Position numbers and translations under genes: made by a program
Assembly: GCA_034003585.1 (NCBI GenBank)
Contig: JAVEYH010000077.1
Location: 1 to 16,480 of the forward strand
DNA length: 16,480 nt
Direction of reading: 5' to 3'
DNA from: JAPXSY01 sp034003585
GTDB taxonomy: Bacteria > Verrucomicrobiota > Kiritimatiellia > RFP12 > UBA1067
The notes under the pieces: model-generated
The model's input: only the letters and a program-made list of their open reading frames with translations
The model's database searches: none
Told to the model about the DNA's origin: nothing
Part shown: one piece after another, positions 9,623-14,968 of the stretch
Position numbering within the stretch: position 1 is the stretch's first letter
How the letters are laid out: each line of letters begins with the position of its first letter

Positions 9623-9650
9623 CGGTGAGCGTTCCCTCCGCCGCTCACCG
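9623..9650 (-). terminator. Hairpin overlapping the stop codon of the small beta-strand protein gene
   Basis: CGGTGAGCG (9623-9631) and CGCTCACCG (9642-9650) form a perfect 9-bp stem with a 10-base loop. The stop codon (9645-9647) lies in one arm. No T-run follows, so a classical intrinsic terminator is doubtful; 3'-end stabilisation is an alternative. Confidence 0.35.
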
Positions 9651-10883
9651 GACGAGGACCGTAAGCCCGGGCTGCTCGATTTTGATGCCAACCATGTTCG
9701 CGTTCGTGACCGCCGTGGCCCAGCAGGCCTCGGTGAAGTCGAACCGGATCTCGCCCGTGTACTTGAGTTTGCCGGATGCCGCGTGAATGAGGGGAATGAG
9801 GCCTTGGTGCGCTTTCGCGAAGCTCCGCGGATACCTCACCCGGATCGTGCCGTCGCCCAGAAAGTGCGTATCGCTGGCGCTGGTGAGGCGGATCGGCGCC
9901 GTCCCGGCGGCGAACGCGCCGTCCGTCATGTCGAACGTCATGTCGAACGTGTTGGTGATGGCCATCGTGTTCCGGACGCGGAGGTCGGACTGCGGCCCCG
10001 CCAGCCGCAGTACGCTGTTCGATCCGACGCTGCCGGTCAGGTTTCTGATGTCGACGGCGCCGTTGCGCACGTCGACGATCGCGGTAACGCTCTTCATCAG
10101 CGGGCCCGTGTGCCAGCCGCCGCCGGTGGAGTTCATCTGAATGCCAGCGTTGGAGTGGAATTTTCCCCCGTCCGACACATAAAGTCCGTTGGTGCCGCCG
10201 CCAAGATTGATCACCAGATCCGTATTGCAGTTCGTCACCAGACCGCCGCTGTCAATCACCAGCTGGTTACCGTTGTGGGTGCCGTTGGTCTGCTCCGCCC
10301 CCAGATAAAACGAGTTGCACGGCCAGTTGCAGACCGCCCCGTTGGAAACCCGCAGGGTGGTTCTGTTGCTACCATATCCGATGTTGATCCGGTACCAGGT
10401 GCCGTCGAGATCGAACCGGGTGTTCGGCCCCTTGAACCAAAGGCAATATCCGGTGCCAATGGTGCGGATCATCGTGGCGGAGATGTTTCCGTTGGTGATG
10501 GCGAACGTGCCGTAGCATCCGTAGTCCTGATTGAGAAAATTTTCCACATAAAGCGTGTGCCCGCCGAGATTGAGGTAGTTGGTCACATTCCCGGAGCTGG
10601 CGCTGAGCTGCATCATGTTCATCACGTTGATATCCGACTCCAGATAGAGCTCGCGGGTATCGTTGGTGAACCCGTCTGTGAGCCAGACCCGGTCGGTGGC
10701 CGGATCCTGCGGATAGGTTCCAAAGGGCACGCTGCCGTCTCGAGCCGTCATCCAGTTGTTGCCGTCGTTCCAACTGCCGCCGGTTTTGGAACGCCGGTAA
10801 AACTCGATGTTGGCTGCGCGCGCGTCCAGACACACCGCCGCCGAGACAACCGCGAGACAAAGGGAAAGCCACACTTTTTTCAT
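9645..10883 (-). CDS. Secreted beta-strand-repeat protein of unknown function
   Basis: A 412-residue protein. The ATG at 10883 was chosen over an in-frame ATG at 10916 because it directly starts a signal peptide (MKKVWLSLCLAVVSAAVCLDARA, cut after ARA near residue 23) and follows AAAGGA at a suitable distance. The mature N-terminus has the W-rich motif of autotransporter-associated beta-strand proteins (GGSWNDGNNWMTA, then a TDRVWLTDG strand). The body is N-, T-, G- and S-rich with repeated short strand patterns ending in 'NGA' or 'SGG' turns, as expected for a right-handed beta-helix. There is no outer-membrane barrel, LPXTG or PEP-CTERM-like tail, so attachment is unknown. It shares N-terminal style with the giant protein at the left edge, suggesting related surface proteins, and looks visibly less GC-rich than its neighbours. 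Product function is not recognised. Confidence 0.85.
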   Translation of the reverse strand: MKKVWLSLCLAVVSAAVCLDARAANIEFYRRSKTGGSWNDGNNWMTARDGSVPFGTYPQDPATDRVWLTDGFTNDTRELYLESDINVMNMMQLSASSGNVTNYLNLGGHTLYVENFLNQDYGCYGTFAITNGNISATMIRTIGTGYCLWFKGPNTRFDLDGTWYRINIGYGSNRTTLRVSNGAVCNWPCNSFYLGAEQTNGTHNGNQLVIDSGGLVTNCNTDLVINLGGGTNGLYVSDGGKFHSNAGIQMNSTGGGWHTGPLMKSVTAIVDVRNGAVDIRNLTGSVGSNSVLRLAGPQSDLRVRNTMAITNTFDMTFDMTDGAFAAGTAPIRLTSASDTHFLGDGTIRVRYPRSFAKAHQGLIPLIHAASGKLKYTGEIRFDFTEACWATAVTNANMVGIKIEQPGLTVLVR

Positions 10884-10965
10884 ATCTGTTTCCTTTTCAA
10901 CAACCGCCATCCACACGTGTCACGTCACCATCCCCAGGAAATATCCCGGTTAGATGATGGATGAT

Positions 10966-10994
10966 ATTATGCGGGGATGGATGAAACGTGTCAA
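10966..10994 (-). promoter_or_regulatory. Near-consensus sigma-70 promoter
   Basis: The minus strand reads TTGACA (10989-10994, 6/6), a 17-base spacer, and CATAAT (10966-10971, 5/6). Transcription would begin near 10959 and leave a leader of about 76 bases before the ATG at 10883. It is the best promoter match in the window and suggests strong basal expression. Confidence 0.75.
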
Positions 10995-11036
10995 TTCAAC
11001 GCTTCGCGAACAGCCATTCTCATTATGGCATTTCGC

Positions 11037-11108
11037 TCGAAATCGCTATCGCTATCGGGACCGAAATCGATGAAATGTTCCGGGATTCGATAGCGATCCC
11101 GATAGCGC
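11037..11108. repeat. Inverted pair of hexamer arrays, unit TCGNNA
   Basis: Plus-strand hexamers run in phase from 11037 to 11072 (TCGAAA, TCGCTA twice, TCGGGA, then drifted). The minus-strand counterpart spans 11085-11108 (GCGCTA, TCGGGA, TCGCTA, TCGAAT). The two arms match at 18 of 24 positions when folded. The pair lies upstream of the 10966-10994 promoter and downstream of tonB. Confidence 0.75.
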
Positions 11109-11162
11109 CCCCGACGGCGCGGAATTCCAGGAAACGCGCTGTTTTGCAGGAGCGCTCCGTTC

Positions 11163-11183
11163 TCAAACTCCTAACTCCTTTTG
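11163..11183 (+). repeat. Heptamer array CCTAACT after the tonB stop
   Basis: Three in-phase units (TCAAACT, CCTAACT, CCTTTTG) end seven bases from the tonB stop codon. CGTTCTCAAACTCCT is shared with the array at 14936-14963, which also follows a stop codon. Confidence 0.6.
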
Positions 11184-11189
11184 GCGCCT

Positions 11190-11924
11190 TCACCGGTCGC
11201 GCAGACGGAAGATCAGCGTGAGGCGGGCCGCGGAAGCGACCGGTTTGCCGTCGCGCGTGCCGGGCCGGAAACGCGCCTGCGCCGCGGCGCGTTCCGCCGC
11301 GCGGTCCAGTTCGGGGAAACCGCTGGAAGCCACCCGCGTCACCGCAACCGCGCGGCCGTCCGGCCCCACCGTCACATCGAGGATCACCGTGCCCTCCTCG
11401 CCGCGGCGGCGCGCGCCGATCGGATAGACCGGCCGGATCGTCCGCTCGAGGGTGGGGTGCGCGATGACCTGACCGGCCGCGCCGCCGCCCTGCTCCGGGA
11501 TACCGGCCTCCGCCACCTCCGCCTGCGGCCCAGGTTCCGCTTCCGCGGGCCGCGCCTCGGGCTCGGGAAGCTCCCGGACCGGGGCACGCGCCGGCTCCGG
11601 CAGGGGACGCGGCTCAGGCTGGGGCGGCAGGGATTCCGGCGCGGGCAGGGGCGTCACCTCGGGAAGCGGCGCCAAATCCCGGGGAGGCTCCGGCAGCGCG
11701 GCGGGCTCGGGATGCGGCGCGGGTTCCGGCGCGGCGCGCCGCGCCGCTGCGGCGGGAGCTTCCGGCGCGGGGCCCTCCAGCGTCAGCTCCACCGAGGCGA
11801 CCTCCAGCTCGGGCAAAAACTCCTTCGCCCGCTCGGCCAAATGCCGCCCGGCCAGCAGCAGCACCAGCAGATGCAGCAGCACGGCGAGCGCGAAACAGAG
11901 AAGATGACGGATCACCAACCACAT
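11190..11924 (-). CDS. tonB: TonB-family energy transducer
   Basis: A 244-residue protein with classic TonB layout. A single N-terminal membrane anchor (about 4-26) contains His18 within LLHLLVLLLAG, recalling the functional His in the E. coli TonB anchor. A periplasmic Pro/Glu/Ala-rich spacer (about 50-140, with many PEP, PLP and PEA units) follows. The C-terminal domain (about 160-244) has the family pattern IRPVYPIGARRRGEEGTVIL, then VGPDGRAVAV, SSGFPELDRAA and ARFRPGTRDGKPV. It transmits the proton-motive force from ExbB/ExbD to outer-membrane receptors for large or scarce ligands. It is the third gene of an exbB-exbD-tonB run but is separated from exbD by 270 bases of folded repeats. The ribosome site before the ATG is weak (GGAG about ten bases away). 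No TonB-dependent receptor is in the window, so the cargo is unknown. Confidence 0.92.
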   Translation of the reverse strand: MWLVIRHLLCFALAVLLHLLVLLLAGRHLAERAKEFLPELEVASVELTLEGPAPEAPAAAARRAAPEPAPHPEPAALPEPPRDLAPLPEVTPLPAPESLPPQPEPRPLPEPARAPVRELPEPEARPAEAEPGPQAEVAEAGIPEQGGGAAGQVIAHPTLERTIRPVYPIGARRRGEEGTVILDVTVGPDGRAVAVTRVASSGFPELDRAAERAAAQARFRPGTRDGKPVASAARLTLIFRLRDR

Positions 11925-11966
11925 TCAGTCAGGTCTCCCAGTGAAAGAGATCGGGTTTCGAGTTCA

Positions 11967-12014
11967 AGGGTTTCAGGGTTCCAAGGTTTCAGGGTTCCAG
12001 GGTTCCAAGGTTCG
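11967..12014 (+). repeat. Six in-phase octamers, unit ARGGTTYC
   Basis: Six consecutive 8-base units (AGGGTTTC, AGGGTTCC, AAGGTTTC, AGGGTTCC, AGGGTTCC, AAGGTTCG). A further related unit lies just upstream (11952-11959). It is 18 bases before the GC-rich palindrome copy at 12033. Confidence 0.85.
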
Positions 12015-12032
12015 GATTGAGATTACGCGGCG

Positions 12033-12062
12033 AGTCGGGAGCGCGGGCGTCCCCGCCCGCAA
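12033..12062 (+). repeat. GC-rich palindromic repeat, copy 3 (forward)
   Basis: It contains the core GCGGGCGTCCCCGCCCGC preceded by AGTCGGGAGC. The stretch 12032-12064 is identical over 33 bases to 14801-14833. It forms a long inverted pair with 12143-12171. Confidence 0.85.
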
Positions 12063-12118
12063 CAATGTTTTGTCCGAAAGATGTAACGCGCGGGCATGCG
12101 AAGCCTCGCCTTGCAACC

Positions 12119-12141
12119 AGAAACCCGGAACCCGGAACCCG
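12119..12141 (-). repeat. Short reverse array related to ARGGTTYC
   Basis: The minus strand reads CGGGTTC twice and then CGGGTTTC, the same motif as the octamers at 11967-12014 but in reverse orientation. It lies directly before the reverse GC-rich copy. Confidence 0.6.
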
Positions 12142-12142
12142 A

Positions 12143-12171
12143 TTGCGGGCGGGACGCCCGCGCTCCCGACT
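12143..12171 (-). repeat. GC-rich palindromic repeat, copy 4 (reverse)
   Basis: The reverse complement equals copy 3 except for one missing C in the loop. The 29-base arms around an 80-base loop lie between exbD and tonB and would be transcribed if the two genes are co-expressed. Confidence 0.85.
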
Positions 12172-12194
12172 CTGCTCCGCACAGAACACGCGCC

Positions 12195-12596
12195 TCACGG
12201 TTTTCCGCTCACCTGAAAGGTGACGCGCTCGACCCCGCCCTCTTTAAGCCGGCCCAAAAGCTCGATTCCGATGCCGAGGGGCGCGGTCCGGTCCGCGCTG
12301 ATCAGCACCGGTGTGCCGGTTTCGCGCCAAAGCAGGGTCACGCCGCGCACAAGGTCATCCAAAGCCAGCGGCCGCCGGTTGAGGGAGAGCGTGCCGTCCG
12401 CCGCCAGGGTGACAATCGCCCGCTCGCCCTGCTCCGCCACCCCGCGCGCCGCGGGCAGGTCCACTTTCAGGCCGCGGTGAACCGCCATGGAGAAGATCGA
12501 ATAGACGAAGAACACGAGAATCAGGAACATGACATCCATAAGGGAGATCATTTCCAGCCGGGCCTTGCGGTCCTCATATCCCGAATTCAGGCGCAT
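12195..12596 (-). CDS. exbD: ExbD/TolR-family biopolymer transport protein
   Basis: A 133-residue protein of normal family length. A short cytoplasmic N-terminus is followed by one membrane helix (about 17-37) carrying the essential Asp21 in ISLMDVMFLILVFF, equivalent to Asp25 of E. coli ExbD, which takes part in proton conduction. The periplasmic domain (about 45-133) has the family pattern VDLPAARG, then TLAADGTLSLNRRPL, PVLISADRTAPLG and VERVTFQVSG. GGGAGG four to five bases before the ATG is a good ribosome site. It starts 12 bases after the exbB stop, so the two are almost certainly co-transcribed and co-assembled in the inner membrane. The downstream neighbour is tonB. Confidence 0.94.
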   Translation of the reverse strand: MRLNSGYEDRKARLEMISLMDVMFLILVFFVYSIFSMAVHRGLKVDLPAARGVAEQGERAIVTLAADGTLSLNRRPLALDDLVRGVTLLWRETGTPVLISADRTAPLGIGIELLGRLKEGGVERVTFQVSGKP

Positions 12597-12608
12597 GCCG
12601 CCCTCCCG

Positions 12609-13331
12609 TCACGCGGAGACACCGTTTTGTCCCGTCCCCCCCGCAGACCCTTCCGCGGCGCGGATGCCGGTGTTAAAGGCCAGCGCGAACTGGTGGATGA
12701 TCTGCTCCAGCTCGTTGGTGCGGCGTTTGAGCTGGGCCACCAGGAAATTGAACGGGAACAGGCAGGCGATGGCCACGATCAGCCCGGCCGCCGTGGTGAT
12801 CAGCGCCTCGGCGATGCCCGCGGTGGCGGCCGCCGGATTCTCGATGCCCGCGGCGTTGAGCATGTTGAAGGTGTTGATGATGCCGGTGACCGTGCCGAGA
12901 ATGCCGAGCATCGGCGCGACCGTGATGGTGGTGTCCAGCACCGAGAGCCCCCGGCGCAGGCGGTCCAGCTCCAACTGCGAGGCGGCTTCGAGCGTCTCCT
13001 GAAAACCCGACTGGCGGTTCTCCAGCGCCTTGACCAGAACGCGGCACACCGGCGAATCGGCCTGGCGCGCACAGGCGACCGCCTCATCGAACCGGCCCTC
13101 GCGCGTCAGGGCGATCAGTTCGCTCTGGCGCCTGCGGAAACAGAAATTCGCGGTGTTGTAGCGCCAGAAGGCGAAGAGGCGCTCGAACGTCACCGTGAGC
13201 CCCATCAGCGAGACCGCCAGCAGCGGCCACATCACCGGACCGCCGCGTTCAAACAACGCGAACGCGGCCGCCAGCCGCCCCTGCGGCTCCGCAACCTGCG
13301 CCAGAATCTGTGCGCCCCATCCGAACATCAT
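12609..13331 (-). CDS. exbB: ExbB/TolQ/MotA-family proton channel protein
   Basis: A 240-residue inner-membrane protein. The first helix is at about 32-50 (GPVMWPLLAVSLMGLTVTFE), followed by a cytoplasmic loop. The second helix (about 134-156) carries the family signature APMLGILGTVTGIINTF. The third (about 178-200) is ITTAAGLIVAIACLFPFNF. It assembles with ExbD to form the stator-like channel that energises TonB. The adjacent exbD and tonB make ExbB more likely than TolQ or MotA, although family members are alike. The first of two adjacent ATG codons (13331, 13328) is used here; the ribosome site is weak (AAGGTA about nine bases upstream), so either could be the start. The upstream region is occupied by inverted decamer repeats. 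Confidence 0.93.
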   Translation of the reverse strand: MMFGWGAQILAQVAEPQGRLAAAFALFERGGPVMWPLLAVSLMGLTVTFERLFAFWRYNTANFCFRRRQSELIALTREGRFDEAVACARQADSPVCRVLVKALENRQSGFQETLEAASQLELDRLRRGLSVLDTTITVAPMLGILGTVTGIINTFNMLNAAGIENPAAATAGIAEALITTAAGLIVAIACLFPFNFLVAQLKRRTNELEQIIHQFALAFNTGIRAAEGSAGGTGQNGVSA

Positions 13332-13366
13332 GCCGAGTACCTTACCTATACCTTCACGTTTCTACC

Positions 13367-13432
13367 CGCGAATCTCCGCGAATTTCACGAATCCTTCCAG
13401 TTCATTCGCGTACATTCGCGTGATTAGCGGTT
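13367..13432. repeat. Inverted pair of decamer repeats, unit CGCGAATNTC
   Basis: CGCGAATCTC and CGCGAATTTC (13367-13386) plus a drifted third unit are followed by CATTCGCGTA and CATTCGCGTG (13403-13422), the reverse-oriented version. It would sit in or next to the exbB leader. Confidence 0.7.
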
Positions 13433-13453
13433 CAAAAGTTGCCCCTTCGGTTT

Positions 13454-13471
13454 CGCCCGCCCCAGCGGGCG
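13454..13471. other. 7-bp GC hairpin
   Basis: CGCCCGC (13454-13460) and GCGGGCG (13465-13471) pair perfectly around CCCA. The stem sequence is the same as in the GC-rich palindromic repeat but with the arms swapped. Confidence 0.7.
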
Positions 13472-13482
13472 GCAGGCTTACC

Positions 13483-13536
13483 GGTAGGGACGGTTCCCCG
13501 AACCGTCCGCGGACGCCTCGGGGAGGCATCCCTACC
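13483..13536. repeat. Possible three-way-junction (cloverleaf-like) repeat
   Basis: An outer stem GGTAGGGA/TCCCTACC (13483-13490 with 13529-13536) encloses two hairpins: ACGGTTC/GAACCGT (13490-13506) and GCCTC/GAGGC (13515-13527). They are separated by a region containing the palindrome GTCCGCGGAC. One base is shared between the outer and first inner stem. Confidence 0.6.
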
Positions 13537-13568
13537 CGAAGCGGCTACACGTTCCACCCCAACTCTTT

Positions 13569-13637
13569 AGCCAAGATTACAGGATTTACAGGATTTTGTT
13601 GATTCTCAGTAATCATGTGAATCCTGTAATCCCGGCT
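13569..13637. repeat. 27-base imperfect inverted repeat downstream of kdsD
   Basis: The arms 13569-13595 and 13611-13637 match at 23 of 27 positions around a 15-base loop. Each arm carries about two copies of a 9-base unit like TTACAGGAT. It could end or stabilise the kdsD transcript, but no T-run follows. Confidence 0.65.
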
Positions 13638-13684
13638 ATGAATTCTTGCTTCACCTCTTCAAACGCTTCGCCTTTGCCCCGGGT

Positions 13685-14665
13685 TCACATCACCTTCATT
13701 TTGGGCAGGTCCTGGATATCGACCACCCCGACGAGGAGCCCTTGGGCGTCCACCACCGGAAGATCGTCGATCTTGTACCGCTCGAAGACGCGCAGCACAT
13801 CTGCGGCAAAGGCATCCTCCGTAACCGACTTGGGTTTGCGGGTCATCACCGGCGCAAGGGGCTCCTGCAGGCCCGCCCGGCCCTCGGAGAGCAGCCGGCG
13901 CAGATCGCCGTCCGTGAAGATCCCGGCGAGGCGCCCCTTCGGATCGGTCATCAGGGCCGCGCCGCTCTGGGCCGCGGTCATGGCCATCACCGCGTCCATG
14001 ATCGAGGCGTCCTCCCCCAGGCGGGCGAGCCGCTCGCCGGTGCGCATGATGTCGCGCACGCGCAGCACCAGCGCGCGGCCGATCGCGCCCGCCGGATGGA
14101 GCCGGGCGTACCGCGTCTTGTCGAAATGCCGCGCGTCGATCAGCACCATGGCCAGCGCGTCGCCCACGGCCAGGGTGGCGGTGGTGCTGGTGGTGGGCGC
14201 CATGCCGAAGGGGCAGGCCTCCCGGCCGATGCGCACACACAGCGTCACATCGCTCAGCCGCGCGAGGGTGCTCGCCGGATCGCCGACCATGCCGATCACC
14301 GGCACCTCGAGTCGCCGCACCGCGGGGATCAGCCGGATGACCTCCTCCGACTCGCCCGAGAAACTCAGGGCCAGCAGCACATCGCGGTCCGCGATCATCC
14401 CGAGATCGCCGTGCATCGCCTGGATGGGGTTCATCACCACACTGGTCGAACCGGTGCTGGCCAATGTGGCCGAAAGTTTCTCGGCGATGTGGAGGTTCTT
14501 GCCCACGCCCGTGACCACGATCTTGCCGCCGCGGTCGAGCGTTTCCGACAGCAGGCGCACGGTCGCCAGAAAACCATCTCCCAATGCGGCCTGCGCCGCG
14601 CGCAGCCCCTCGATCTCGGTTTCCATCACCTCCCGCGCGCGGGAGAGAATCGTTGCGTTATCCAT
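13685..14665 (-). CDS. kdsD: Arabinose-5-phosphate isomerase, KdsD/KpsF/GutQ family
   Basis: A 326-residue protein, nearly the length of E. coli KdsD (328), with the same order of parts: a sugar-isomerase (SIS) domain at about 35-180 and two CBS domains at about 205-262 and 270-326. It converts D-ribulose 5-phosphate to D-arabinose 5-phosphate, the first step to Kdo for LPS (or capsule) in the cytoplasm. SIS motifs are GVGKNLHIAEKLSATLASTG, HGDLGMI and SFSGESEEV. Residues equivalent to KdsD Lys59, Glu111, Glu152 and His193 are Lys56, Glu108, Glu149 (GREACPFG) and His190 (LHPAGAIG). The CBS modules (FTDGDLRRL; PVVDAQGLLVGVV) may sense a nucleotide. The ATG at 14665 fits the family length but lacks a Shine-Dalgarno, and TACAAT lies so close that the mRNA may be leaderless. 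Other kds genes are absent, so kpsF or gutQ naming is also possible. Confidence 0.93.
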   Translation of the reverse strand: MDNATILSRAREVMETEIEGLRAAQAALGDGFLATVRLLSETLDRGGKIVVTGVGKNLHIAEKLSATLASTGSTSVVMNPIQAMHGDLGMIADRDVLLALSFSGESEEVIRLIPAVRRLEVPVIGMVGDPASTLARLSDVTLCVRIGREACPFGMAPTTSTTATLAVGDALAMVLIDARHFDKTRYARLHPAGAIGRALVLRVRDIMRTGERLARLGEDASIMDAVMAMTAAQSGAALMTDPKGRLAGIFTDGDLRRLLSEGRAGLQEPLAPVMTRKPKSVTEDAFAADVLRVFERYKIDDLPVVDAQGLLVGVVDIQDLPKMKVM

Positions 14666-14675
14666 AAGGCTTTTT

Positions 14676-14703
14676 ATTGTAGCGCAACGCCCCCGGGAAG
14701 CAA
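14676..14703 (-). promoter_or_regulatory. Candidate kdsD promoter giving an almost leaderless transcript
   Basis: The minus strand reads TTGCTT (14698-14703, 3/6), a 16-base spacer, and TACAAT (14676-14681, 5/6). A start about seven bases after the -10 box falls at 14668-14669, three to four bases before the ATG. The 56-base polypurine tract overlaps the upstream edge of the -35 box. Confidence 0.45.
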
Positions 14704-14757
14704 GAGGAGAAGGAAGAAGGAGGAAGGAGGAAGGAGGAGGGAGGAGGGAGGAGGGAA
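14702..14757 (+). repeat. 56-nt uninterrupted polypurine tract
   Basis: All bases from 14702 to 14757 are A or G, mostly GGA-type trinucleotides with a run of GGAGGGA units near the end. It is followed after a few bases by an AACGNTC array, as at 4240-4291. Confidence 0.85.
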
Positions 14758-14763
14758 CCTTTC

Positions 14764-14791
14764 AACGCTCAACGTCCAACGTTCAACGCTG
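14764..14791 (+). repeat. Four in-phase heptamers, unit AACGNYN
   Basis: Four consecutive units starting with AACG (AACGCTC, AACGTCC, AACGTTC, AACGCTG). The array is followed ten bases later by the GC-rich palindrome. Another lone unit, AACGGTC, follows at 14845-14851 in the same orientation; no inverted partner is seen here. Confidence 0.85.
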
Positions 14792-14801
14792 AAGTGCGCG
14801 G

Positions 14802-14831
14802 AGTCGGGAGCGCGGGCGTCCCCGCCCGCAA
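14802..14831 (+). repeat. GC-rich palindromic repeat, copy 5 (forward)
   Basis: Identical to copy 3, including flanking bases (14801-14833 equals 12032-12064). The 302-base gap from 14666 to 14968 otherwise holds the kdsD promoter, the polypurine tract and the heptamer arrays, and no credible gene. Confidence 0.85.
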
Positions 14832-14935
14832 CACCGTTTCGCTCAACGGTCAACCGCGGTGTCGCCATGACCACCCTGTCTCAGTACGGCGGGACGTCCC
14901 GGACCGCCGAAATCCGCGCGCTTGCCCGGCCGTTC

Positions 14936-14963
14936 TCAAACTCCTCCCTCCTAACTCCTCCTT
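14936..14963 (+). repeat. Heptamer array CCTAACT next to the stop of the right-edge gene
   Basis: Four in-phase units (TCAAACT, CCTCCCT, CCTAACT, CCTCCTT) end six bases from the stop codon (14969-14971). It shares CGTTCTCAAACTCCT with the array after tonB. Confidence 0.65.
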
Positions 14964-14968
14964 CAGGT

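Larger units (their letters stand above)
10884..11189. other. Intergenic region upstream of the small beta-strand gene and downstream of tonB
   Basis: About 306 bases without a credible gene. It holds the promoter at 10966-10994, an inverted pair of hexamer arrays at 11037-11108, the palindrome GGAGCGCTCC (11149-11158), and a heptamer array after tonB (11163-11183). Confidence 0.6.
13332..13684. other. Structured intergenic region between exbB and kdsD
   Basis: 353 bases without a credible gene. It contains four foldable blocks in a row: an inverted decamer pair (13367-13432), a 7-bp GC hairpin (13454-13471), a possible three-way junction (13483-13536) and a 27-base imperfect inverted repeat (13569-13637). 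It lies 3' of kdsD and 5' of exbB, both on the minus strand. No clear promoter is visible; TATAGG about 20 bases before exbB is a weak -10 candidate. Confidence 0.6.

Noticed and set aside
10884..10916. Upstream start for the small beta-strand protein at 10916
   Set aside because: It would put eleven polar or charged residues before the signal peptide; the ATG at 10883 starts it properly.
11941..12223. Several small open frames on both strands between exbD and tonB
   Set aside because: Their peptides are direct translations of the octamer arrays and GC-rich palindromes.
13483..13536. Cloverleaf-like fold as a tRNA
   Set aside because: No anticodon arm, T-loop or CCA-type acceptor pattern, and it is far too short.
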